Positions 12,955 to 22,536 of a stretch of DNA of 64,000 nt are shown piece after piece. The notes under the pieces were generated by a model. It saw nothing but the letters and a program-made list of their open reading frames with translations, did no database searches and was not told where the DNA came from. The position numbers were made by a program, and so were the translations under genes. Positions within the stretch are counted from its first letter, which is position 1. Each line of letters starts with the position of its first letter. Origin of the DNA: Branchiostoma belcheri (Eukaryota; Chordata; Leptocardii; Amphioxiformes; Branchiostomatidae); NCBI RefSeq assembly GCF_001625305.1, contig NW_017803157.1, positions 2,363,678 to 2,427,677 on the forward strand, read 5' to 3'.

Positions 12955-13240
12955 AAGTGGAGGCGAGCGAGCGAGTGCGCAAAGACCCGGAAAATTAGAG
13001 AGCAGAGCCGAGGCGAGGCGGGAGAGCTGGGGTGTAGCGGGGAACGATGAAACCGTCGTTAGGCGCGACAGTGGCCGGGAGACGCGTCGCCGACACGCCG
13101 CCTGACAATAACCAGACACACACGGGCGGGCCGGGAAATTACAAGGAACGCAGAGCGCCGATTATTGCAGCCATTCTTGACACAAACCGGGGACAGGAGA
13201 GGGACAATAGACCCGGTCTGGAGTCAATCTCACCCTGATT
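12955..13240. promoter_or_regulatory. GC/CpG-rich island, candidate regulatory element or promoter
   Basis: CpG-dense run after the CTCA microsatellite (gaggcgagcgagcgag, gagacgcgtcgccgacacg), then GATTATTGC and CCATTCTTGACAC. No convincing exon on either strand. Confidence 0.35.
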
Positions 13241-14054
13241 TGTGGACTCAGTAGAGCCGGGATAAAGTTATTTATGACGGAAAAATCACCAGAACATATT
13301 CACAAGAATATCAGGTGTAAGCCAGATGTTAATTCGTCGGCAAATGAAAGGTTTTCAGGTGTTACAACTAGATAATAAATCAGTAATAATAGACAATTTT
13401 CTGCAATATAGACAGCACAAATTGCCATTGATATAGTCCAGGCCATGTACAAATATAATGTATATCATTAAAATGATAAAGGAATTTTTGGACGGTACAT
13501 TTTAACTTGAATTACGAAAGACATCAATGATGCCTTCGTTTGCACTAAAGAGAGAAAAACAAATTGAATACGAGAATACAAGCAATATTAATACTTATTT
13601 TTGTATGGACGTAGCGTTAACGAAACATGTACGTTTTGCTTTGCACAAATTACTTCTAACCTAGCATGTTTCCCGTGATTTCGAAGTATAAAAAGAGGCA
13701 AAATCTATAGGGAATTCTTAGAATAAAGTCAATATATAAGTAGCTCAAGTTCTGTACATAATTTTGGCAAATATCCTTAAGCATGAAATGTTATATTTGT
13801 GATGTTGATGGTATATTTGTACGCCATTGACATAACACGACGCACATAGTAAAACAGGGCGACGCACCTGTATGTAAATTAGGGGGTGGGAAGTCATACT
13901 TTAGAGGCCAATGGCGTACTTATATGACAATGTAGGAAAGTGTAGGAAATGTTCAAGAAAGCTGTGATATGATATGATATGATATGTGAATGTCGTAAGA
14001 AAATTGTCTTTCTACGAACAAACACATCTTGAGACGACCGGTTTCTGTCTTTTG

Positions 14055-14157
14055 AAGGAGAAAGAAAGAAACACAGAGAGAGGGAGGGAGGGAGAGAAAA
14101 ATATACAGTGGGAAAAAGAAAGAAGGAGAGAGGGAGAAAGGAAGAAGGAAGGAAACC
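14055..14157. repeat. Polypurine tract
   Basis: About 100 bases of GAAA, GGGA and GAAGG-type sequence with very few pyrimidines, preceded by a (GATAT)4 run at 13966-13985. Confidence 0.8.
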
Positions 14158-15462
14158 ACGAAAAAGGGATCAAGGATAGATGATGATGGAATAAGCTAAA
14201 AAAAAAATAAAAATTTCCTTCATACAAATATCGAGAAAGGTTTAACCATATATCAACACATTTGTGATACCTTACCATTCGATGCAAACTGAAGCCTGTG
14301 CGCTTTTGTACAACACATAAGTTGAAACAAAAATTGGCACAGTTAAGTACAAAAAAACATAACAGAGTGAGTAACAAACACTTAAGGGGGTAAGCACTTA
14401 AGAACTTCTACAGCTAACACTTATCACCCAAGACAACGATGATCAAAGCTATCATAACTGAATGCCTGCCTGCACTTGTAACTTTAGGATTAGAATAGTT
14501 TTTTTATCACGTGTTCGTGTTTATGAGAAAAATAAGTTTTCATCAATATGACATGTAAGCGACGTGCGTTAAAGCACGCACAATACCATTACACAGGGCG
14601 ATTACACCAACATGGCGCACAGGATTCAGGAAAAAGAGCAACGCGTCTTTTACTTAGAGTGAAGAATCAGAAAAATGCTGATTTTTTCCTACAAAACAAT
14701 GGAGAATAATACACAGCGGGAAAACGATATAGTTTTTCTCGATGCTCACGTCTTTCAGAAAATTTTGCCGCCGTTTTAATTATCAAAGATAAGATCAGGA
14801 AATGGACGGGTCAAAACGCGAATACTTTGACCCCTTTGTGTTGTTATTGGGTGTTTACTTTGTGTCCGTTCAACAATAGATTCGGCTGTAAATCCGTCAG
14901 ATTCCGGTTGTTCTACCTCCGAACGAAAACTTACCATGTGTATCCATGTGCGATAGAAGTGTTAGTAGTAGATATATAGTTAGACATTTCTTACACAGTC
15001 CTACCTACAGTAATGTTATCGACGTGGGGAGGCATGCTCCTAATGGCGAGTCTTTTAAGAGTTGATATGTGAAAAGACAACGTAAAACAGTTGTGTCTAC
15101 TTGTGTGGACGATTTGTAATAATAATCCACTGTATGATATTGTTTCTAGGTGTATGTCTCTAGTTGTGTGAACAACGACGTGTTGGAAGAACCCGAAAGG
15201 ATCATGTCGTAAAATCTACAAGAAAAATGTTTAAGATGTTACTAACAGTTATGCCAATGAAGGTTAGGACATCCAGGTAATAAGATACACAGGAATTGTT
15301 ACTCAAAACCTTTCAAACCCATCCAGTTGCTTAACAATTTGTAAGTTACTTACAGTTGTTACAGGAGAATGTATTTGCTCTGACCTGGCAATTTGAGAGT
15401 TTACACACACGAAATGGAATCGAGGAAAGATAGTAGCAAGACAGAGACAAGACCAAGAAAAG

Positions 15463-15649
15463 GTAGCCTCCATAGCATGCCAAAAACTGGGGGTTTGGGG
15501 GTCTTCATGGTCTTTGGGGGCTATTTTCTGATTGCATATAGACAACATAGCCGGCCTGGTTGAATTACCCCCGTTTGGGGCTGATCAGAAAACAGCCGAA
15601 TCGAAGACCACCAAACCCCCAGTTCTATAAGCCTGCTACGGAGGCTAAA
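15463..15649. mobile_element. Foldback MITE
   Basis: TAGCCTCC, then AACTGGGGGTTTGGGGGTCT pair with AGACCACCAAACCCCCAGTT and GGAGGCTA. Inner GGCTATTTTCTGAT pairs with ATCAGAAAACAGCC. Confidence 0.65.
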
Positions 15650-15844
15650 GAGAAGGTAAAAGTTCTCACCTGGTCTCCACGCTGGGTGAAAAGATGACAA
15701 AGAGAATCCGTCAGCGGTTGACGGACGTGTCCTGTCGTCACATGACCTTGTCTCTGTCTGCAGGACATCCTGGCTCTCCGTTGCCATTGGCAACCATAAT
15801 TGGTGATCTGGAGAATATACGTGGGAAGGCACGACAGGTAAGGT

Positions 15845-16010
15845 GTGACCTGAAGCACCTGTGTGTGTGTGCACCACGCCTTGCCTTGGCGCCAATCCAA
15901 GCAAACAAATCCACAGTACTGTTCAACACATACAGGAGAACTTTTCTACCATCAACAGTAGAACTTTGGAACAGTCTTCCGGAGGCAAAAGCTATGATGA
16001 GGGACAGACA
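15845..16010 (+). pseudogene. 3' end of a non-LTR retrotransposon reverse transcriptase ORF (LINE remnant)
   Basis: The plus frame contains YRRTFLPSTVELWNSLPE, the R-x-x-F-x-P-x-T-v-x-x-W-N-s-L-P signature common near the C terminus of LINE ORF2 proteins. Only the tail is present, and nothing upstream reads as reverse transcriptase. Confidence 0.6.
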
Positions 16011-17340
16011 GGAGTGTAAATGAGAAGTAAATTATTTCCTCAGCGCAACTCTGACAGCGTTCTTTCTCGGCAGTCCGGCTGCTAATGCTGAGTGAGATCT
16101 GATGATATAGATTTAAAAAAAAACTCATGGTATGAAAATGAACAAAATCTACACTAACAAACTTGATTGGTACGACAATAGAGGTAGAATGCCATACAAC
16201 CTCCTTGGTCCTACGTTCACTTGATGAAAATATTTTCCCAACGTTTTCAAACATATACGAATGGCACTGAGGGAGGTCTGGGTTCTGTCGGAGAAACACG
16301 AAAAAGTTGGACTGTTGGACTGAAACGGAGCAAAATGTTTCACCAGTCATAACCAGGATCAAGAACGATCGCTGTAATATATACATACAGAGCAAAACAA
16401 AAATAAACAGATAGATAAAGCTTACTACCGATCCGAGGTGAGCAGTCGCAATTCCGGTACACCTGCTCCGCTTTAGCCACCGACACTTCAGTCTTATACC
16501 TTGTTCAGAAGAAGCGAAAAGGTTTGGACGTTGCAGCCCAAATCCCTGGACAGTTCTACTAAAAACACTTGGCCTAGCAGTGAAAAAGAACGAAGCTGAT
16601 ATAACTATAAGACGTGTGTTCTGGTATTGTAGCAGTGAGACAAAATTAAACTGCGCCGCACCCAGAGTCGAACCTGGCGCCTGGGCTGCCAGCTCGCGTG
16701 ACGACCTTCCCCGCCCAGGTCACAACATCACGTTCTCGCCCATTCAACCGATTTCACGCGCGATTTGGCGACAGTAAACTTCTGTTTAACGCGAGACGTC
16801 TTCATCGGGTAAGCACCGGGCAGAAATATGGCTTCCGAATGATTTGAGCGCCTGTTTTGCGCGCCTGTTTTGCGGAAATTTGTACAATTTGTGGTGGTGA
16901 CTAGAAAAGTGCGCGTCAGAAGGAAAATTTACAAAGCTCTCCCAGAAAGTGCAATACATTATACAAGAAGCACTGTGGCTTTCACTCGCTTAGACGCGAT
17001 TTGACATCAAAGGCAGGGAAGTGGACTGTGAAGTTGTTTAGTTGTAAAACAATTTTGACTACAGGAAATCTGAAAAGCTTCGAATCTGCTGTTTTAGACT
17101 GTCCGTCTAGTATAATGTTTAATTTTACTCATACTTCAAGTAAGAATGATAATTCCTTGTTCTACTAGGAACATCGTATGAAACAGAAATGGGTAATTAT
17201 AAAGACTATTTTCCTGAAAAGTTATCAAGTTGTCAACCCCAATGTCTTGTTTACAGAGAATGGACTAAAAAACACGAAAACAGGCCAACATAACCAAAAT
17301 AGACCTCTATACGCGCAAATAAACATATACATGAAACAGC

Positions 17341-17470
17341 TATAAAATCCCAGCCCATGTATCATTCAAAATACGACAATCTTTGGAAGTCCTAAAATTG
17401 TACAACGGAGACAATATATAAGATTGGTGTATTTTGAATGATAAACATGTACATGAGCGTGGATTTTATA
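17341..17470. mobile_element. Short foldback MITE
   Basis: TATAAAATCC and TATCATTCAAAATAC at the left are matched by GTATTTTGAATGATA and GGATTTTATA at the right, 130 bp in all. Confidence 0.65.
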
Positions 17471-19668
17471 TATAGACTACAAGGATTTCGAAACCTTAAT
17501 CCAAATGTAGTATAAAGACAGCGAAATAACGAATAAAGTTATCACATAATCTAAGTTAATGAACAAAAACACGAACATATCATAGTGTTCATAACATTTC
17601 CCCTTACCTGTAAGGAAGACTACTTCCATGTACCGCACCGTTTGAGAGTTGGTCTCGCTCTGGCAGCCGTCTGACTGGTGGTTCTTACAAATATCACGAG
17701 GAACCATCAGTAGCACAAACTCCCCATCACACAGGAATGCACCTCGGTACAATGGGAGAGGTCCCAGGGACGCGCCTCGCAACAATGGCGGAGACAACCC
17801 CGGTCATTTAGTGGAGACATTCTCGTTTTCTGCGTGACGGACTCTGCTCATCAGTCTGCCATAGCGACAGACAGTCTGTGGGAAACGTAGGTTTAGACAC
17901 CAAGACAAGTAGAGGTGTAGACTTTTGGCGTGTTTTACTGGGCTTTTTTTATTTGTAAAAGAAAGGGCAAATGGTTACCGCCTGGCCAATTTGAAACATA
18001 GGTCTATTAACCATGGAGCTTGAATTCAACTTGAAATTTGGTCTAACTTAATTTCAAAAGCCTCTACTGAAGAAGGTTCTTCGCGCGCATGAATTTTCGT
18101 CCGTTTCCAAAAAAAGTTTTTCACCATACTGTAAATCGTACAAAGCAGCTGCAAATTGAGCAAATATAAATTGCAAAAGATATTGGAAAACGATACTAAT
18201 GTCGTAGAATGCAGCATCAATTCCCAAGGAATAAGAAGAAAATATGAAGAAACGAAAATGAAGAGTCTATTAATCGCCATACCATGCTCTCTGTCTTTAG
18301 CCATTTGTACAACCTTCATGACCACGTAGATTTTATAATGAAGGCAACTTTTTTTTGGCCAAAACTTGTTTTATTCGCCCGCTCGCATCAGTCTTGGGGT
18401 TACGAGAGGATGTCATCCATATAATGGATCCCTACAGGACTTGACTGTTTAACCGCGCGGCCGGAGAGGATGGCGCCTCTAGTCGACGCCACCGTTCAAC
18501 GTTTGCTTTCAGCTCGGACCGACCTCTCTAAACCGTTACGCGGTTCACTTTCAAATTTCTCGACCCGGCGACCCCGTGGCAGACACAGTTCAGACTTGAC
18601 CCGTACCAGACTGTTTAACTACAGAGCGGTCCTGATGCCAGGAGACTGTCTACGTTCTACGTTAGACAAGCCTGCTACTGGCTTTATTCTTTCTCCGCAC
18701 GTCGGTGCTCTACAAAGTAAAAACAAAAGTGCTACAATCAAGAAAACGTAACTGTATAATCTTTATTTTCCTGCTAAAAACGACTTTTATAACAGTCCTT
18801 ACAAAAAGCAGCAGTTGACAGGCTTTCCAATCAGTCAGTCCACCTTGTACAGTTGGTTGCTGACGAAATGGTAGAAAGCCGCCAAATTTGGTAAAGAAAC
18901 GGGGCGTTTTTCGTTCGCTTTTATACTTCGCGCCATCAATATCGAAACAAAACGAAACTTTTCGAAAACCTGGCATCCAGGCTTTTTATCGTTAGATATC
19001 GCCTTTTCTTTGATAACACAACAAAAACTTAGAAATCAATCCCTCGTAATTGTAGTAAGCGTTTAGCGTCCACAACTTTCGATTAAAAAATAACGTCGAT
19101 ATTTACGCAATGAGGTCGCAACACCTTTGTGGAAAACCGATCATGCAAAAAATATGAAGCACTTGAACTTAAAACTCACCGCGAAAAGCAGAGATGACAT
19201 TCTGAAGTATCCTTGTGTTACGGTCTCCTTCAAGATTCCAATTATCTGCCTAAATCTAAGCTCCTTGGCTAATTAAGTGTCGCTTGTTTAACACCACCAA
19301 ATGGCTCCTCGGTACTTTGCGGCCAACCCGAAACTGTTAGACCGTTGGCGCCAAACCCGGCGACACATTTAAACGCCCCACATTTGTTTGAGTGTTTTGG
19401 TGATTTTACACACACACTGCGCCGTGAAATTAGCTCCATTTTGGCCAAATTACCTCTAATTTCTGCATTTTGCTACAAAAAGCGAGCACTTATCTCCATT
19501 TGTACGGGTCAGTTCGTTCTAAACAGGGTTGACCTCTGTGCCCCTGGGGGGTTCTTTACACACGTCAGAAACACATTACAAAACCTCTAACGCAAGACGA
19601 CCAGCATCGACACAGGTTTGCTTCTTCCCACCATAAGCTCTTCTCGAAATTAAGAAATGAGGTCTTTA

Positions 19669-19789
19669 TAATTTCAAACACAAGAAATTGGATAATTTAT
19701 ACCGTACAACTCGTCTTTGTCAAGGAATGAGCAATCCGCCGCTTCCGTGACGTCACGTTATGTAGATTACAGTTTAAACTTGCTTCATA
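19669..19789. mobile_element. Deleted copy of the 61.2 kb foldback MITE
   Basis: Shares CACAAGAAATTGG, TCTTTGTCAAGGAATGA, CCGCTTCCGTGACGTCACG and TTACAGTTTAAACTTGCT in the same order; most of the second arm is missing. Confidence 0.75.
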
Positions 19790-21129
19790 ATGAAATTCAT
19801 TTTGTCAACTACAAAAAGGGTCTGCCATTTTCTACTTTTAGATAGTATTACACATTGTATAACCAATGTCAGAACAATACTATGTAGATGATCTTGACTG
19901 AATACGATGACCGAAAAAAAAACATTCTAGAAATGCGAAAACGTAGTGAAATGTGTCATGTTGTGCTAATATTGTATTTAGATGTATTGTAATATTTCTT
20001 TCCCAACTACTGGGATAATAGCTTGCTAAAGGCTAGTAACAAATGGATCCAAATAAACTCGAACACAACCCAGTTACCTGATGATAGTTTATTTGGTAAA
20101 GATACACCACAAATGCGACAGGAGAGAAATGTGGTAGAAAACGGAGGAGAAAATCAGTCGCTAGCTTAAAAATATTGGCTGGCTAAAAATACAAAATATC
20201 TGCAGGATATAAATAAGGGAAAAGACGACAAACACCTATGCCTGTTGCAGCAGCACATTTCACTGAGATATCAAAAAGCTTCCTGTCCAAGCAAAAAAAA
20301 CTGAAATGGTTTTTCACACAATTCTACCTAACAAAGTGCTACTTATTAAGCCTCTACATGTACTTTGAATACCTTGAATTGAGCACTCCAAATATAAATG
20401 CTTGTACTTACAATAGGGTTCGTATGGGGTGAAATTATGATCAGCGTGAGAGTTGTTTAGCTCAGAAATAGCACCCCTCTGAAGAAGTGGTTCCTCCCGC
20501 TTTACCTGCTACAGGATCAACCCATTTACGGAGGGGGGGGCGGGTCGGTGATAAACAGCAAGAACATATCTACCATCATGGTAGAAGTAATAATAACCTT
20601 ACAATTCTGTTTTGTGTGTGTGACAGGGATTTTTCAAATGAATGCTACAATTTTGGGCTTTCACTTATTGTTAGCGGTTCAAAGGCGAATTAGGGAGGGA
20701 GGTTTCTATCAGTTTCACAGAGGCAACATTTTGCCTCTGCTTGAGACTTGACAATTGAGACTTCAGCATTTGTCTCCAAGGTCCAGTACTACACATTGCT
20801 GTGTAACTTACAAAACTGTTCATCAGATTAGCTTGTCCCCCCTCCCCTTCATTCAATATTCAGATTCTAAAAAAAAAAGGAAACAACAAAAAAGAAAGGA
20901 AACCTGCCACATGCCACAGCTGAAGTTTTGTACAAGATTCAGTCTTTACAAGCCAAGTTTTACTGGTGCCTAACATTGGTACCCTGGTTACAAACCTTTC
21001 TCTACAATTTCAAAGAATTGTAAAATTATCCAATTGACATAACAATAGTATACTTAGTACGCAAAAGAAGCAAGCTGTATTATCTTGATGCATTTTATCA
21101 ACTATAAACAAAATTAAACAGTAACACTG

Positions 21130-21444
21130 TGTAACAGTGCTAACTGACCATGCTAAAGGGTCGTGCGACCTTTTAGTGTAGTGGTTAGCGTTGGTGACCA
21201 CCAAGCGGACAACTCGGGTTCGATTCCCGGTTGTGACCTGCTAGCTCAGTCGGTAGAGCATGGGACTCTTAATCCCAGGGTCGTGGGTTCGAGCCCCACG
21301 TTGGGCGCCACTGTAAAAACCGAAAGGGGCGAGCATGTCACAACCGGGAATCGAACCCGAGTTGTCCGCTTGGCGGTCACCAACGCTAACCACTACACTA
21401 AAAGGTCGCACGACCCTTTAGCATGGTCAGTTAGCACTGTTACA
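21130..21444. mobile_element. Inverted LTR-tRNA-LTR chimera of the same TRIM family
   Basis: The left arm 21130-21242 is the first 113 bp of the LTR on the plus strand; the right arm 21312-21444 is a full 133 bp LTR on the minus strand. The arms differ at two positions over 113 bp. Between them is a tRNA-Lys(CTT) sequence with CCA, joined to the right LTR end exactly where the primer-binding site would be. The LTR/tRNA junction on the left shares GCT. Both outer ends are TGTAACA, flanked by ACTG (21126-21129 and 21445-21448), so the chimera was integrated as a unit. LTR A box (TAGTGTAGTGG) and B box (GGTTCGATTCC) are exact. Confidence 0.88.
21240..21310 (+). tRNA. tRNA-Lys(CTT)-derived sequence, probably a copied primer, not a normal gene
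   Basis: Matches eukaryotic tRNA-Lys(CTT) from about position 6 to 73, with anticodon loop CTCTTAA, T arm GGGTTCGAGCCCC and a genomically encoded CCA at 21308-21310. Nuclear tRNA genes lack CCA, so the source was a mature tRNA. The 5' acceptor strand is replaced by LTR sequence; GACCTGC still pairs 5 of 7 with the 3' strand. There is no T-run terminator. Confidence 0.8.
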
Positions 21445-21658
21445 ACTGTACTCTGTCTCTGGCAAGATATGCCTATGGCATCTACATGTAGTATTCTGAC
21501 AGGACAGAAATGCAAGCAATAGATTTGGTTCCAAAAATTGTTACAAAAAGGATCTATGTTACATACATGTAAGTCATTTATATCCGGAAGTATTAATTCT
21601 ACTTCCAGCTGATCATGCCATACAATCTCCTTCTGTTTCTGTCTTCTCTTCCAACCAT

Positions 21659-21886
21659 CTAGAATTTGGGTAAAACTTCTTCTTCACGTCCGTTTCTCTT
21701 CTTGGCAATCATGTCAACATGTTTTGCGTAGCAGTCTTTCCTCTCGGTATCCTCTTCACATGTCACATCATACTCGATATAAAAGTCCATGACCTTTGAA
21801 CTTTCACCTCTGGTGACCTCATCAGGACACACCTGATGGTACTTATAAGGTGATTCAAACGTAACCACGGCGATAATCTGAACATA
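21659..21886 (-). CDS. Unassigned coding-like terminal exon
   Basis: After an acceptor-like ATATGTTCAG the frame reads IIAVVTFESPYKYHQVCPD, then VMDFYIEYDVTCEEDTE, and ends EEEVLPKF with a TAG stop: 75 codons, Cys- and charge-rich, unlike translated intron. I do not recognise the family. It lies 3' of SORBS on the same strand but in phase 0, so it does not fit the phase-1 end of the SH3-3 exon. It could be the last exon of another gene or a transposon remnant. Confidence 0.35.
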   Translation of the reverse strand, partial: YVQIIAVVTFESPYKYHQVCPDEVTRGESSKVMDFYIEYDVTCEEDTERKDCYAKHVDMIAKKRNGREEEVLPKF

Positions 21887-22534
21887 TAGGTACAGCACGA
21901 TTTTTGATAAGAGTGATCGGTAACTCTGTAAATAGGAGCTGTGATGGTAGATTTTCATTCAAGTCTATATTTTTTCTACACTATTAGTAGGGCACCTAAT
22001 GAGTTGGTATAATCTGCAGTGGTTTTCTCTACATGTAGGCAAGTTGAGCATCTCTTCTAAAGTCTCTTGTGTTTACACTTAAAAATCTCCCACCTTGCAT
22101 CTCATGCAGAGGTCCCCTACATGTACGTTCTGTCAAGCTTCATGTAGCGCTGCCCAATTTCACTGCTACACCCCCGTATATGACCCCTGTACATATTCTA
22201 CACTGCTATAGCGAGACACCTGAAAATAGGAAGCGACGTATTTGTGTAGAGTATTTAAATATTCACTAATTTACAAGCTAAAATTGTAGAAGCATATTGT
22301 ACATACTGTATAAATTACATACACACGATGAGACCTAGAAAAGCCTACAAATGCTGACATTTTGGGGCCCCGATCTTCCGTCTGTCTTCCCAAATTCTGG
22401 CAAGAGTTGGGAGTACGATTAGTTTTGTGTCTCTAGGCTCATGGTGTTGGTAGTGCACACGAGTCCTGCTTGAGTGGAAAGTGGCCACACCCTGGTCTTC
22501 TCTTCCTCTTGTCTCTCAATTCTTCAGTCCATCA

Positions 22535-22536
22535 TT
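22535..22536 (-). CDS. SORBS: SORBS terminal exon: completes the TAA stop, then 3' UTR
   Basis: The acceptor TGTATGTTTCAG is followed by AATGATGG, so the split T|AA closes the frame directly after GNYVVEI. Sequence to the left would be 3' UTR; I found no convincing AATAAA and cannot set its end. A TATAAA-type variant exists near 21576. Another terminal exon is possible. Confidence 0.55.

Larger units (their letters stand above)
11457..15462. other. Gene-free stretch
   Basis: Holds the microsatellite, CpG island and polypurine tract. A block at 12173-12235 (gacgtgttttaggcg...attgggc) recurs in altered form at 17908-17950, so a dispersed repeat is present. Confidence 0.5.
16020..21129. other. 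Gene-free stretch
   Basis: Holds the 17.3 kb foldback element and the deleted MITE copy at 19.7 kb. The 18.4-18.7 kb plus-strand frame is open but shows no motif. Confidence 0.5.

Noticed and set aside
16640..16720. Minus-strand tRNA-like sequence with GGTTCGACTCT
   Set aside because: The B box fits, but the T stem mispairs and no A box is found at the right distance; at best an old SINE relic.
21240..21310. A functional tRNA-Lys gene
   Set aside because: Encoded CCA, a 5' acceptor strand replaced by LTR with two mispairs, no T-run terminator, and position inside an integrated palindrome.
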